Source of the DNA: Ralstonia wenshanensis
Lineage (GTDB): Bacteria; Pseudomonadota; Gammaproteobacteria; Burkholderiales; Burkholderiaceae
DNA: 64,000 nt
Reading direction: 5' to 3'
Assembly: GCF_021173085.1 (NCBI RefSeq)
Contig: NZ_CP076413.1
Span: 682,001-746,000, forward strand
Positions 35,820-46,386 of the stretch are shown here, piece by piece (within the stretch, counting starts at the first letter, position 1; each line of letters opens with the position of its first letter). Both the position numbers and the translations under genes were made by a program. The notes beneath the pieces are model-generated. The model worked only from the letters and a program-made list of their open reading frames with translations. It searched no databases and was not told where the DNA came from.

Positions 35820-36959
35820 TTAGCCCATCAGCTTTCGGGCGCGCAGTTCTTTATTGGCTTCTTCGAGCCGGTCGGCGGGAAGCGGTTGGGTATGCACCCA
35901 AGCAGCAAACCGGCGGAGCCCTTCTTGCAAAGAAATGGCTGGCCTGAAGCCAAGTATCGAAGCGCTAGCAGTCATGTTTGCGTAGTTGTGGCGGATGTCC
36001 CCCACGCGATACTGGCCTGTGACTTGAACGTTCGGCGTCTTGCCAAGGGCGCGAGTCAGTTCCTCTGCAACCTGCCTGACGGAGCACTGGACTCCGCTAC
36101 CCACGTTGAAGATGCGGTTGATCGCGTTTTTGGACGCGACACCCGTGGCGACCGCCGTGACAACATCTTCCACGTGAACGAAGTCGCGACTTTCCTCGCC
36201 GTCTTCGAATAGTGGTAGAACCAGATCGCGGCGTATGCGCGTCGAGAAGATGGAGAGAATCCCGGTGTACGGATTGTTCAAGGATTGCCGCTCGCCGTAG
36301 ACATTCTGGAAACGGTAGATGACGTAGTCGATTCCCAGGGATTCGCAGGCAATGCGTGTCAGGTCTTCCTGTGCGTATTTCGTAGCGGCGTAAATGGAGC
36401 CGGGGCGGACACGATCAGTTTCGGAAGTTGGTTTCGCCGTCAGCGTTGCGCCGCAGCTAGGGCACTCGTATTCCCAACGATGCGCGGCCAGCGCTTCCGG
36501 GGTGCGACTATCCGGATAGACGGGGTCCAATCCACAGGATGCGCAATGGTAAGCGCCTTCGCCATATACCGAGCGACTCGAAGCGAGAATCACGCGCTTT
36601 ACGGTGCGTGCCTTGTCTTGCGCCAGCACGTCGAACAGCAGCGCTGTACCGTGGGTGTTGATCATGTTGTAGCGCGCGACTTCGTACATCGATTGACCGG
36701 TACCAGTCTCAGCGGCCAGATGTACGACGGTTTCCACACCTTTTAGCGCGCATACCCAGGTATCGCGCTCGGCAACGCTGCCGCGGACGAACTCAATGCC
36801 TTCGGTGTTCAGCCATTCCAGGTCCGTGGGCAGCGCGCCATGGATCTGCGTCGAAAGGTTATCAAGGATACGTATGGTGTATCCGGCTTCCAATAGCTTC
36901 GGAGTGAGATGCGATCCAATGAATCCGGCGCCGCCGGTGATTAGAACAATATTTGACAT
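35820..36959 (-). CDS. SDR-family nucleotide-sugar epimerase with a CxxC...CxxC insert (possible dTDP-L-rhamnose 4-epimerase)
   Basis: 379 residues. The Rossmann motif [10 protein letters not shown] (8-17), Ser in LASSRSVYGEG and the YxxxK pair Tyr190/Lys194 show an active extended SDR. Between the Ser and the Tyr lies an insert of about 45 residues with two Cys pairs, C139xxC142 and C166xxC169, laid out like a zinc ribbon. The insert and the GQSMYEVARY and NVYGERQSLNNPYTG segments recall the WbiB-type dTDP-L-rhamnose 4-epimerases from Burkholderia, which give dTDP-6-deoxy-L-talose. That assignment is from memory of the family, not a search. UDP-glucose 4-epimerase activity is an alternative. 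It follows wzy by 23 bases. Confidence 0.75.
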   Translation of the reverse strand: MSNIVLITGGAGFIGSHLTPKLLEAGYTIRILDNLSTQIHGALPTDLEWLNTEGIEFVRGSVAERDTWVCALKGVETVVHLAAETGTGQSMYEVARYNMINTHGTALLFDVLAQDKARTVKRVILASSRSVYGEGAYHCASCGLDPVYPDSRTPEALAAHRWEYECPSCGATLTAKPTSETDRVRPGSIYAATKYAQEDLTRIACESLGIDYVIYRFQNVYGERQSLNNPYTGILSIFSTRIRRDLVLPLFEDGEESRDFVHVEDVVTAVATGVASKNAINRIFNVGSGVQCSVRQVAEELTRALGKTPNVQVTGQYRVGDIRHNYANMTASASILGFRPAISLQEGLRRFAAWVHTQPLPADRLEEANKELRARKLMG

Positions 36960-36982
36960 GTTAGATTGGAGGGCGGTTCTGT

Positions 36983-38242
36983 TTAGCTAGGATTTGGGCC
37001 GAACACAAACTGATCGGTATGCTTCCATTCCAGGGCACTGTCACTAAAGCGGGTCAAGACGGCTAGCCCAACGAGGATGCCCAAGCCGCCGCTGAAAATG
37101 ATGGCAGACAGAGAGTTGAAGCATACGTAGATCATGGGCACGGCAAGTCCTGCACAAATGGCGCGGTTCCGTGAGGCTAAACATAACCTTACAAGTAACG
37201 CTAAAAGAGCGGAGTACAGGATGACTCCAGTTGCGCCGAAATTAATATATGCATCAATGTAAAATACAGTATTTGCTGAACCCGTTTGCGTCTCGTTTTG
37301 CCCCCATTCGAATGCAAAGATCTCGCGTTCCAGATTGAGGCTGGGTCTCCCAGTCAGGTATGCAATGACCCCGATTGATTGTCCATAGACCGGATCACCT
37401 TTTAATTCGATGTCCAAATAACGCAGCCAATCCACAGCGGATGCATAGGGAATATACAAGATACGATTAAGGACATAGAGCGCTTGGCTATCGCTACCTT
37501 GGAAAATATTATATTCATCCGGTACTGATGCAGCCGATCCAGTCGATGCTGAGTCACCTTGTTGGGCGCTCAGCCCACCACGCGCTGCAAAGGAGACGAC
37601 CATAACCGCTGCGATCAATGCGGCGCCAATAAGATAAACGAATTTTCGTCGGTTGGAATTGTAGAAAATAATTATTAGCGGGATAAGCGCTGTGATACTT
37701 AAGCTTTTTTCGAGCGTTAGCGCCAGTGTGAACAAGAATGCAATCAGAACGATATATCTGTACTTGGCTTGCTTCAGGAATAGGATGCTCAAAACCAGTG
37801 GCATCAGCGACGAAATGTTGATCGCGTACCAGTAGAGCAACGCGCGTTCTGCACCCACCCTGGTTCGCAGAAATGTTTCTCTCAGCTGGGCAATCTGGTC
37901 AAGCGATGCGCCTTGAAGTGACGCAATGAGTGCGATTCCTGGTGCTGTGGCCGCAGCATATGCAATCATGCAGAAGTAGCACAGCAAAACAACCAAGCAA
38001 AAATGTCGCCACGACACGTGCAGCAGAGCACTCCGCAGCATTGCCTTGACCGCGGTTCGCCTCGACAAGAAGTGGAACGTAAGAAGGTACGTCACCATCG
38101 AAATTAAGGACAGTGTCAGCATTTCAGCGTCATACCCATTACTCCGAAGAAGCATTCCGAGAGCGCTCGGCAGTGCGTAGAAAACCAGCGTTCCTACCAC
38201 GGGGAGTAAATAGAGGCGTCGAAAGCGCAACAGGCCGAGCAT
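36983..38242 (-). CDS. wzy: O-antigen polymerase (Wzy-like)
   Basis: 419 residues, nearly all hydrophobic, with about eleven membrane segments and one long periplasmic loop (about 205-300). That is the layout of Wzy polymerases and oligosaccharide-repeat polymerases. Sequence identity in this class is always low, so the call rests on topology and position between flippase/transferase and wzz genes. The DNA is AT-rich compared with flanks (for example around 37200-37700), as is usual for horizontally acquired serotype genes. Confidence 0.8.
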   Translation of the reverse strand: MLGLLRFRRLYLLPVVGTLVFYALPSALGMLLRSNGYDAEMLTLSLISMVTYLLTFHFLSRRTAVKAMLRSALLHVSWRHFCLVVLLCYFCMIAYAAATAPGIALIASLQGASLDQIAQLRETFLRTRVGAERALLYWYAINISSLMPLVLSILFLKQAKYRYIVLIAFLFTLALTLEKSLSITALIPLIIIFYNSNRRKFVYLIGAALIAAVMVVSFAARGGLSAQQGDSASTGSAASVPDEYNIFQGSDSQALYVLNRILYIPYASAVDWLRYLDIELKGDPVYGQSIGVIAYLTGRPSLNLEREIFAFEWGQNETQTGSANTVFYIDAYINFGATGVILYSALLALLVRLCLASRNRAICAGLAVPMIYVCFNSLSAIIFSGGLGILVGLAVLTRFSDSALEWKHTDQFVFGPNPS

Positions 38243-38248
38243 GTACCG

Positions 38249-39241
38249 TTATCCCAATCTACGCTTGAGTGCGTACTTTGCATACGGCACTACTTTGCAT
38301 GTCAGCCAAGACAGGCCCGGCATCCAGCGGTTCGCGATCGAGAACGCGTGCAGAATGCGGTATCGGCTTGATTCAGGCGCGAGATCAACGCAGCGTTTCG
38401 CGAGCTGGGCCGCGATCTGGGGGTCTTTTGTCAGTTGCCGGAACGCCTCCCCGGCGATGTAGCGCGCTTTTCCCTGCTTGCACAATGCAGGAAGATCGCT
38501 GAATTCGGGATTCTTCTCGACGACCAGATCCAACGCGTAGAGCGATTCGGTCAACAATTCCAAGGTGCGATCGCTTGCACCGAACCCGTGTTTGCGATAC
38601 CGCCCAAGGATTTCATTGACCTTGACGACCTTGCCTCGCAGGGCAACCTCGATATAGAACTGCCAATCACTTACCCAAGGTAGACGATCGTCGAAGCCGC
38701 CGGGAGGAATGGCTTCGGGGCGGATCATGACAGACGATGCGCCCGCGATACCCCCCTTCAGGATGATGTCGCGGTATGACCGGATGTCTTCTCGGGCATG
38801 CTGGTCGGTCACGAAAAGAGTCTGGTTCGATTTCGACTCGAAGATGTCGACCGGGTGATAGCACAGCACGGCTTCAGGGTCCGAATGGAAAGCTTCGACT
38901 TGCTTTGAGACCTTGCCGGGTAAGAAGAGGTCGTCACCACCCATGACAGCGATCAGGTCCCCAGTGCAGCCGAACAGGGCCACGTTGCTATTTCCTGTGA
39001 TCCCAAGGTTCGTTGCATTGAGGATCGGCTTGACGCGTCCCGGATAGCGGGCAGCGTACTCCTCGAGAATCCTTGGAGTGTCATCAGTTGAAGCATCGTC
39101 TGCTACAACAATCTCCAAGTGCGGATAGTCCTGTGACAGGACGCTATCCAGCGTCTCGCGAATGAAATGCGCTTGGTTGTAAGTAATCACCATTACGGAA
39201 ACCAGCGGTTCCGTCGGCAGTTGCTTGAAAGTTGACGTCAC
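38249..39241 (-). CDS. GT2 family glycosyltransferase of the O-antigen cluster
   Basis: 330 residues from a GTG at 39241 that forms a GTGA overlap with the wzx stop. An ATG at 39271 and a longer frame to 39403 run inside wzx and are less likely. GT-A motifs: VSVMVITYNQAHFIRETLDS, VVADDASTDDTP, and the metal-binding GGDDLFLPGK; WVSDWQFYIEVALRG is the acceptor-side acidic motif. No membrane helix, so it works at the cytoplasmic face on the lipid-linked O-unit. Sugar specificity is unknown; rhamnose or the amino sugar are the options offered by this locus. Confidence 0.85.
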   Translation of the reverse strand: MTSTFKQLPTEPLVSVMVITYNQAHFIRETLDSVLSQDYPHLEIVVADDASTDDTPRILEEYAARYPGRVKPILNATNLGITGNSNVALFGCTGDLIAVMGGDDLFLPGKVSKQVEAFHSDPEAVLCYHPVDIFESKSNQTLFVTDQHAREDIRSYRDIILKGGIAGASSVMIRPEAIPPGGFDDRLPWVSDWQFYIEVALRGKVVKVNEILGRYRKHGFGASDRTLELLTESLYALDLVVEKNPEFSDLPALCKQGKARYIAGEAFRQLTKDPQIAAQLAKRCVDLAPESSRYRILHAFSIANRWMPGLSWLTCKVVPYAKYALKRRLG

Positions 39242-40692
39242 GAGCGATTCTTCAAGGAAATTAGGCGCCATGGTCGCAAGGCGGCCGCAGAGAAGGCGAG
39301 CGCGGGTAGCACGCTGAGTGTGTTGCGCATCCAGTCGACATGCGCGGTGGTATGCCAATTGAGCGCGATGGTGAGCGCAATAGGTATGGCTGCGCATATG
39401 CACAACAAGTAGCTGGCTCGGAGATGCCGAGCATATGATCTCAGTCGGGGAACGTACATGGCGACGAATAGCCAGTACCCCGCGTACGAGACCAGATAAG
39501 CGATGCCGATATGCTCTGGTAGGGAGTGTCCTGTATCACGGACAACCCAGATACCGATCCAGAATAGCCCGTACCACAACAATTCACTGGCGAGAAAAAG
39601 GCGGCTGTGTCCGCGTGCCAGCAAGGGCATTGCAAAGATAAAGCCCGCTACCTTCAAAAGGTCGGCGGCAAGCATCCAGCGAATGATCGACGCCGCATCG
39701 CTAAACGCCGGTGAGTAAAGGAGTTCAATCACCAAACCGCGCGCTGCGATCATCACGCATACCATGGGGACGAATGCAGCCAGCACTAGCTTGAGCACTG
39801 CCTGGAGCAGATTGCACTCCTCTTCAATGGTATTGCAGGACGCTAGCTTGGGTAGATAGACATTCGATAGTGCGCTCAGCAGAGTCAACACGTACATCAT
39901 GCAAACCGTCCAGGCTGCATCGAAGATACCGGCAGAGTCTAGTCCCAGCCTTTGGATCAGCATCCGGCGTATCAAAAGGCCTGAGCCGGTCGCCAATGCG
40001 GCGCTAATGAGCGAGGATGCGCCAACTTGCAGGAACTCTCGGGCCACCGCCCAGTCGAGCGGGGGAGCGGCAGGGTTCCGGCATGGAAGGAGGCCGCGGC
40101 GGCGGGCGGACTGCCATGCATAGGCTGCTCCCACCAGGAGCGACATGCATAACGCCAAGGCGTTGACGAGCGTACGCCATTCCGTAGGCGCGAAATAGCC
40201 GCAGGCTACGACCGCAAGCAGCGTGCCTGCCGCTGCGATTTGCGTACCCGCGATGCCGCCGTGACGGCCGCCGCTTGCCTGCACGCCCATGAAGAAAAAG
40301 AACAGGATACCGGCGACCGCCGCCCCGATGGTGATGGTCAGGTGTGCTGCTGCCCAGTGGATCCCCGGCAGCAACGATTGCGCACCGAACAGACAGACAA
40401 TCGACAAGAGCAGTGCCGTCAGAACGCAGCCCACAATGGCCAGACGCGCGAGCGTCCAGAAGCGGATGGGGTAGCCTGATGTGCTGCGCGCCAGGGATTG
40501 AGTGTAGGCCGTTTGACCGCCCCAAGATCCAATGATGGTCGCAGTCTGTTGCACTTGTCGGAGCATCGAAAACACGGCGACGCCGGCGGGGCCAGTTTGG
40601 ACGGCCATGATCTTCAATGCCAAGGCGCCCAGGCCGAGCGACGTAATTGTGCCCAGCCCCGTGATCAGGAGTGCCTTAAAGATTTGCAGCAT
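39238..40692 (-). CDS. wzx: O-antigen flippase (Wzx-like)
   Basis: 484 residues with about twelve membrane segments and no large soluble domain, in the polysaccharide-transporter (PST/MOP) layout. It begins LQIFKALLITGLGTITSLGL, and a GPAGVAVFSMLRQVQQTA segment is typical of Wzx N-termini (the WzxE type). It moves the undecaprenyl-linked O-unit to the periplasmic face for polymerisation. It lies between the transaminase gene and the GT2 gene, with overlap into the latter. Confidence 0.87.
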   Translation of the reverse strand: MLQIFKALLITGLGTITSLGLGALALKIMAVQTGPAGVAVFSMLRQVQQTATIIGSWGGQTAYTQSLARSTSGYPIRFWTLARLAIVGCVLTALLLSIVCLFGAQSLLPGIHWAAAHLTITIGAAVAGILFFFFMGVQASGGRHGGIAGTQIAAAGTLLAVVACGYFAPTEWRTLVNALALCMSLLVGAAYAWQSARRRGLLPCRNPAAPPLDWAVAREFLQVGASSLISAALATGSGLLIRRMLIQRLGLDSAGIFDAAWTVCMMYVLTLLSALSNVYLPKLASCNTIEEECNLLQAVLKLVLAAFVPMVCVMIAARGLVIELLYSPAFSDAASIIRWMLAADLLKVAGFIFAMPLLARGHSRLFLASELLWYGLFWIGIWVVRDTGHSLPEHIGIAYLVSYAGYWLFVAMYVPRLRSYARHLRASYLLCICAAIPIALTIALNWHTTAHVDWMRNTLSVLPALAFSAAALRPWRLISLKNRS

Positions 40693-40697
40693 GCTGC

Positions 40698-41825
40698 TCA
40701 GCAGGCCGTAGCGCCAATTTTCACGACGGCGCGCTGCACAGCTTCAGCGACCTGAAGGACTTCCTGCTCGGTATGCACGGGCGAGAGAGGAAGGCTCAAC
40801 GTCTCGGCGTGGATACGGTCCGAGATCGGCAAATCCAGCTTGCCTAGCGCGGTAGCTGCATAGGCGCCTTGACGGTGCGGCGAGGTCGGGTAGTGAATGG
40901 CCGTGCCAACTCCCATCGTGGACAGTTCGGCCTGCAGATCATCCCGCTTTGGGTGTCGGATCGTGAACAGATGCCAGGCAGACTCGAAGCCTTGGGGAAC
41001 GACCTGCAACGTAAGCGGCAAGGTTGCCAACTCTCGGGTGTAGATGCCCACAAGCTGCTGGCGGATAGCGTTGTCGGCGTCCAGTTGGCGGAGTTTGACC
41101 CGGAGCAGGGCTGCTTGCACTTCATCAAGGCGAGCATTGAAACCGGCTGCTTCATGAACGTACTTCTTCCGCGACCCATAGTTCGAAAGCATGCGGATGC
41201 GTTGCGCCAACTCAGGGTCCGACGTCGTCACCGCGCCCCCATCGCCGAGTGCCCCCAGGTTCTTGCCCGGATAGAAGCTAAAGGCTGCGGCGTCCGCGAG
41301 ACTGCCCGTGCGCTTGCCGTGATAACGCGCGCCGTGCGACTGCGCAGCATCCTCGATTACGTTGAGCCCATGTGCACGTGCGATCTCTAGGACCGGATCC
41401 ATGTCGGCCGGCTGCCCGTACAGATGCACGGGAATGATTGCGCGGGTACGCGGGGTGATCGCGGCAGCGATAAGCTTTGGGTCCAGGTTACACGTGTCTT
41501 CACGTGGCTCGACCGGCACTGGCGTTGCGCCGGCAAAGGTCACTGCCAGCCAAGTCGCGATGAACGTATTCGATGGGACAATCACTTCATCGCCGGGCCC
41601 GATCGACATTGCGCGCAGGATCAGGTGCAGGGCGTCGAGGCCGTTGCTTACGCTAACGCAGTGCTTGGCTTCGCAGTAGGTAGCAAATTCCGCTTCAAAT
41701 GCCTCGCATTGCTTGCCATGGATGAACCAGCCCGCATCTAGCACCTCGGTGAATGCGGTGATCAATTCATCCCTTTGGCGGGCATTGACATCTTTCAGGT
41801 CAAGAAAAGGAATTTGCTCTCTCAT
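40698..41825 (-). CDS. fdtB: DegT/DnrJ/EryC1 sugar aminotransferase (FdtB/QdtB type)
   Basis: 375 residues. PLP-dependent fold: [57 protein letters not shown] and the PLP Lys188 in [16 protein letters not shown]. With the adjacent 3,4-ketoisomerase it should make a dTDP-3-amino-3,6-dideoxyhexose: Fuc3N if FdtB type, Qui3N if QdtB type. The two cannot be separated by eye. It is five bases upstream of wzx's... neighbour order in transcription is fdtA, fdtC-like, then this gene, then wzx. Confidence 0.85.
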   Translation of the reverse strand: MREQIPFLDLKDVNARQRDELITAFTEVLDAGWFIHGKQCEAFEAEFATYCEAKHCVSVSNGLDALHLILRAMSIGPGDEVIVPSNTFIATWLAVTFAGATPVPVEPREDTCNLDPKLIAAAITPRTRAIIPVHLYGQPADMDPVLEIARAHGLNVIEDAAQSHGARYHGKRTGSLADAAAFSFYPGKNLGALGDGGAVTTSDPELAQRIRMLSNYGSRKKYVHEAAGFNARLDEVQAALLRVKLRQLDADNAIRQQLVGIYTRELATLPLTLQVVPQGFESAWHLFTIRHPKRDDLQAELSTMGVGTAIHYPTSPHRQGAYAATALGKLDLPISDRIHAETLSLPLSPVHTEQEVLQVAEAVQRAVVKIGATAC

Positions 41826-41864
41826 GATCGGGTGACTATGCGGTTTTTCTACGGCGTCGCGAAA

Positions 41865-42338
41865 TTAATCGGAGGTCTTGGTATCCAGGTATCGGACTAT
41901 CCTGCCGGGATTGCCTACGACCAGTGCGCGGGCGGGAACATTTCTGGTCACCACGGCGCCCGCGCCAATGAGCGCGTGCTCGCCGATCGTTAGGCCCGGG
42001 AGTATGACGGCACCAGCCCCAATTGATGCGCCTCGCTTGACGGTCGTAACCGGAAATCGATCCGGATATTGCTTTGACCGGGGATATCGATCATTCGTGA
42101 AGGTAGCGTTCGGCCCAACAAAAACACTGTCTTCGATGATCGTACCATCCCATAAATACACGCCAGACTTTATCGTCGAGTTGTCACCAATACTGACATC
42201 ACCTTCGATAAAGCAATGGGCGTTGATGTTGCAATTTCTGCCAATTCTTGCGCCTTCTAATATCACGCAGAATTGCCACACGCGCGTACCCTCTCCAATG
42301 GTCTTACTCTGTACGTCAGCAGACGGATGAATCATCAC
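41865..42338 (-). CDS. Hexapeptide-repeat sugar N-acetyltransferase (FdtC/WbbJ-like)
   Basis: 157 residues. It starts GTG-ATG at 42338/42335; the run GGAGGAG just upstream, inside fdtA, is a very strong ribosome site and fits either start. A left-handed beta-helix is built of repeats such as [40 protein letters not shown] and [40 protein letters not shown] matches the FdtC/QdtC/WlbB group, which acetylate dTDP-3-amino sugars. The likely product is dTDP-Fuc3NAc or dTDP-Qui3NAc. Confidence 0.83.
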   Translation of the reverse strand: MMIHPSADVQSKTIGEGTRVWQFCVILEGARIGRNCNINAHCFIEGDVSIGDNSTIKSGVYLWDGTIIEDSVFVGPNATFTNDRYPRSKQYPDRFPVTTVKRGASIGAGAVILPGLTIGEHALIGAGAVVTRNVPARALVVGNPGRIVRYLDTKTSD

Positions 42339-42787
42339 TTCTCCTCCTCCTCTGGTGACTCCGGTGAAATCAATGGTTGTTTTAGACGATCAATGAGTTG
42401 CTTGAATTCTTTGTACTCTCGGATGTAATCCTCGGGATCATAAATCTTATTTGCCAGCACAAGCAGCACACAATCTGGCGTGAAATCAAACATTTCACGC
42501 CAGATCATTGGCCCGATAAAGAGCCCTTTCGCGGGAGAGTCGAGCTTGACTACCTCCTGGTGTTGGCCATCATCCAGCAGAAAGCTGCAGGCGCCCTTGA
42601 CACAAACTGCGACTTGCAACAGATCCGCATGCGCGTGATATCCCCGCCGGACCCCGGGAGCCGTGTCAAAGATGTAATATGCGCGAGCAACGGGGAAGGG
42701 CAAGTTGCACCCTTGCTCCAGCGCGATCAGGGAACCGCGCTCGTCGCCTTTGACATCGAAGCTAATCAGGTGCGTGTTAGTTAGCAT
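42335..42787 (-). CDS. fdtA: dTDP-4-oxo-6-deoxyglucose 3,4-ketoisomerase (FdtA/QdtA type)
   Basis: 150 residues, a small cupin: [13 protein letters not shown], then [20 protein letters not shown] with the catalytic His51 and His53, and [20 protein letters not shown]. It moves the keto group of the RmlB product from C4 to C3, opening the 3-amino-3,6-dideoxyhexose branch. The C-terminal EEEEK tail is written in the same bases as the Shine-Dalgarno of the next gene. It overlaps rmlD by 11 bases. FdtA and QdtA differ in the C4 product; the sequence alone does not settle it here. Confidence 0.88.
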   Translation of the reverse strand: MLTNTHLISFDVKGDERGSLIALEQGCNLPFPVARAYYIFDTAPGVRRGYHAHADLLQVAVCVKGACSFLLDDGQHQEVVKLDSPAKGLFIGPMIWREMFDFTPDCVLLVLANKIYDPEDYIREYKEFKQLIDRLKQPLISPESPEEEEK

Positions 42788-43697
42788 GAATTCGTTCGAC
42801 TGAGGTAGGGGCGAGACACTTAGTCAGCGATTGCTCCCAATTCTCTGGTTTAAGCCCGAAAACCAACTCCAACTTGTCTAGCGCTAGTCGAGAGTTGCTT
42901 GGTCGAACTGCCGGTGTTGGGTATTCCACGGCAGGAATCGGCTCGACGGCCACACCTGTGATGCCTGAGCGTTGGAGGATGGCCTCGGCAAAGCCGTGCC
43001 AACTTGTGCTGCCGCTGCTGGTCAGGTGATAGATGCCACCGTGTGCGGTCCACCAGGCGGGATCGGCTTGCGTGCTGCCGAGTCCGCGGGCGATAACGTG
43101 GCCGGTCAGGTCAGCAATGGAACGAGACCACGTGGGCGCACCGATCTGGTCAGAGACGACACGCATTTGCGGGCGTTCCGTGGCCAAGCGTTGAATTGTG
43201 ACCAGAAAATTCTTACCACGCGCGCCGTAAACCCAGCTAGTGCGAAAAACCAGAGTGGCCGGATTGGCGCCTAATGCGTTGTGCTCACCTGCCAGCTTGG
43301 AGGCGCCGTAGACGTTCAGCGGGTTGGTGCTGTCTGTTTCCGTGTAGGCACCGTCCTTGCGGCCGTCGAATACATAGTCTGTAGAGTAATGGATGAAAGC
43401 AGCTTGCGCGCGCTTGCACTCCTCGGCGAGGACACCCGGAAGATCGGCGTTGAGCAGGAACGCAGTATCACGCTCCTGTTCTGCCTTGTCCACGGCAGTG
43501 TAGGCGGCGGCATTGACGACGATCGACGGCTCAATGCTGCGGATGAGCGCGCGCACTGCGTCCAGGCGGGACAGGTCCACCACCGAACGATCAATGCTGA
43601 TGATCTCCCCCAGGCCTTGCAGGCTGCGCAGCAGTTCCCAGCCAACCTGGCCGGTTGTGCCCGTCACGACAATACGTGGTCGCGCGCACGTGGTCAT
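42777..43697 (-). CDS. rmlD: dTDP-4-dehydrorhamnose reductase
   Basis: 306 residues from the ATG at 43697, which overlaps the rmlC stop (ATGA); a longer frame to 43778 lies inside rmlC. The N-terminus IVVTGTTGQVGWELLRSL binds NADPH, VNAAAYTAVDKAEQE is the RmlD signature, YSTDYVFDG and YGASKLAGEHN hold the catalytic residues. It is the last step to dTDP-L-rhamnose. It is part of the rmlBACD block. Confidence 0.95.
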   Translation of the reverse strand: MTTCARPRIVVTGTTGQVGWELLRSLQGLGEIISIDRSVVDLSRLDAVRALIRSIEPSIVVNAAAYTAVDKAEQERDTAFLLNADLPGVLAEECKRAQAAFIHYSTDYVFDGRKDGAYTETDSTNPLNVYGASKLAGEHNALGANPATLVFRTSWVYGARGKNFLVTIQRLATERPQMRVVSDQIGAPTWSRSIADLTGHVIARGLGSTQADPAWWTAHGGIYHLTSSGSTSWHGFAEAILQRSGITGVAVEPIPAVEYPTPAVRPSNSRLALDKLELVFGLKPENWEQSLTKCLAPTSVERIHAN

Positions 43698-44244
43698 GCG
43701 AAAACCTCGGCGTTTGCAAAGGCTGCGGCGGCGGCATCTTTTGCGGCCAGGGTGGGCTCTGCGCCCGCCAGGGGCCATTCAATGGCGATTATGGGATCGT
43801 TCCATACAACGGACCGCTCGTGTTCCGGGTACCAATAGTCGGTCGTCTTGTAGAGAAATTCGGCTGTCTCGCTCAAGACCAGGAAGCCGTGGGCGAAGCC
43901 GGGGGGGACCCAGAGCTGACGTTTGTTGTCGGCCGACAGGTGGACACCGGCCCATTTGCCGAAGGTCGACGAAGACTTGCGCAGATCGACGGCGACGTCA
44001 AAGACTTCGCCGGAAATCACGCGGACCAGCTTCCCCTGAGCATGCTCGATCTGATAGTGCATGCCACGCAGAACGCCCTTGCGGGACATCGAATGGTTGT
44101 CCTGCACGAACGGTGTGCTGACACCGGTCAGAGCCTCGAATTCCCGCGTGTTGAAGCTCTCGAAAAAAAAGCCGCGGTTGTCGCCGTAGACCTTGGGCTC
44201 GAGAATAAGCACGCCCGGCAGGGTGGTTTCTGTGACGTTGAGGT

Positions 44245-44248
<4 letters not shown>
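43694..44248 (-). CDS. rmlC: dTDP-4-dehydrorhamnose 3,5-epimerase
   Basis: 184 residues. The cupin carries [33 protein letters not shown] with the catalytic His, [15 protein letters not shown], and [31 protein letters not shown] sequence near the end (given in parts: [17 protein letters not shown]). It epimerises C3 and C5 of dTDP-4-keto-6-deoxyglucose. Overlaps both rmlA (ATGA) and rmlD. Confidence 0.96.
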
Positions 44249-45129
<881 letters not shown>

Positions 45130-45144
45130 GAAAAATCCGGTTGG

Positions 45145-46209
45145 TTAGCGGCGGCCACTGTAGTTTACGTCGACCCACTCCCGATAGGCTCCAGAGGTCA
45201 CGTCAGCCACCCAATCCTGATTCGCAAGATACCATTCGACCGTTTTGCGCAAACCGGTTTCAAAGGTTTCTGCCGGTTTCCAGTTCAGTTCGCGCTCCAG
45301 CTTGCGTGCGTCGATCGCATAGCGGCGATCATGGCCCGGGCGGTCCTTCACGAAGGTGATTTGGTCGCGGTATGAGCCACCCTGCTCGCGCGGTTTCAAT
45401 GAGTCGAGAAGATCGCACAACGTGTGAACGACTTCGAGGTTGTTTTTCTCATTCCAGCCGCCGACGTTGTAGACCTCGCCCACTTTGCCGGCTTCAAGCA
45501 CACGGCGGATCGCGGCGCAGTGGTCGCCGACATATAGCCAATCCCTCACATTAAGGCCATCGCCGTACACCGGCAGGGGCTTGCCCGCCAAGGCGTTCGC
45601 AATCATCAACGGAATGAGTTTCTCGGGGAAATGATACGGGCCGTAGTTATTCGAACAGTTGGTCGTCAGGACCGGCATCCCATAGGTATGGAAGTAGGCG
45701 CGGACCAAATGGTCTGAACCTGCTTTCGATGCAGAGTACGGACTGTTGGGGGCGTAGGGCGTCGTTTCCGTGAACGGTGCGTCGTCCACGCCGAGCGACC
45801 CATAGACCTCATCGGTGGAAACGTGATGGAACCGGAAGCCTTCGCGTGCCGAACCCTCTAACTTGTTCCAGTACGCACGCGCGGCTTCGAGCAGCGTGAA
45901 CGTCCCGACCACGTTCGTTTGTACGAAGTCTGCCGGCCCGTGGATCGACCGATCGACATGGCTTTCCGCCGCAAAATGCACAATCGCCCTGGGAGCATAC
46001 TTTGCTAGGAGGCTGTCCATCGCGGACCGATCGCAGATATCGGCACGAACGAACGTGTGCCTAGCATCTCCATCGAGCGGTGCAAGCGTTTTCAGATTGC
46101 CGGCGTACGTCAGCTTGTCGACGTTGACTACGGGCTCGTCGGAACCGCGCAGCCAATCCAGCACGAAATTGGCGCCGATGAAGCCGGCGCCGCCTGTAAT
46201 CAAGATCAT
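45145..46209 (-). CDS. rmlB: dTDP-glucose 4,6-dehydratase
   Basis: 354 residues. [17 protein letters not shown] binds [36 protein letters not shown], the [13 protein letters not shown] catalytic pair and [17 protein letters not shown] are all present. It produces dTDP-4-keto-6-deoxyglucose, the branch point for RmlC and FdtA. It is the first gene of the minus-strand O-antigen operon, which then runs with hardly a gap for about 15 kb. Confidence 0.97.
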   Translation of the reverse strand: MILITGGAGFIGANFVLDWLRGSDEPVVNVDKLTYAGNLKTLAPLDGDARHTFVRADICDRSAMDSLLAKYAPRAIVHFAAESHVDRSIHGPADFVQTNVVGTFTLLEAARAYWNKLEGSAREGFRFHHVSTDEVYGSLGVDDAPFTETTPYAPNSPYSASKAGSDHLVRAYFHTYGMPVLTTNCSNNYGPYHFPEKLIPLMIANALAGKPLPVYGDGLNVRDWLYVGDHCAAIRRVLEAGKVGEVYNVGGWNEKNNLEVVHTLCDLLDSLKPREQGGSYRDQITFVKDRPGHDRRYAIDARKLERELNWKPAETFETGLRKTVEWYLANQDWVADVTSGAYREWVDVNYSGRR

Positions 46210-46306
46210 GCGATTTGTAAGGGTAGTCGTTGCGCGAAGGACCTGGACGAGGGACCGGTCCAGCGGTTGTGGGAAGAGGCGGAGGGCTCATGAGAGCCAG
46301 CCAAGT

Positions 46307-46312
46307 ATTATA
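46307..46312 (-). promoter_or_regulatory. Candidate -10 box for the rml/O-antigen operon
   Basis: A perfect TATAAT reads on the minus strand about 98 bases upstream of the rmlB start. The -35 region is poor (TTCGGA at 18-base spacing), so an activator or a different start may be used. A GGCTC-ATGA-GAGCC hairpin (46285-46298) lies just downstream in the leader. No ops/JUMPstart element was found. Confidence 0.35.
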
Positions 46313-46386
46313 AAGGGTCAACGGTTAGAATCCGAAACCACTTGTAACATTCGCCGCACACTGCGTTTCAATGTGCCGAGAACTTC

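Noticed and set aside
39242-39403. N-terminal extension of the O-antigen GT2 gene
   Set aside because: It lies inside wzx and has Cys/His/Arg-rich sequence; the GTG at 39241 makes a typical stop-start overlap.
46210-46386. ops/JUMPstart element before the O-antigen operon
   Set aside because: Searched for GGCGGTAG-like sequence on the minus strand; none found.
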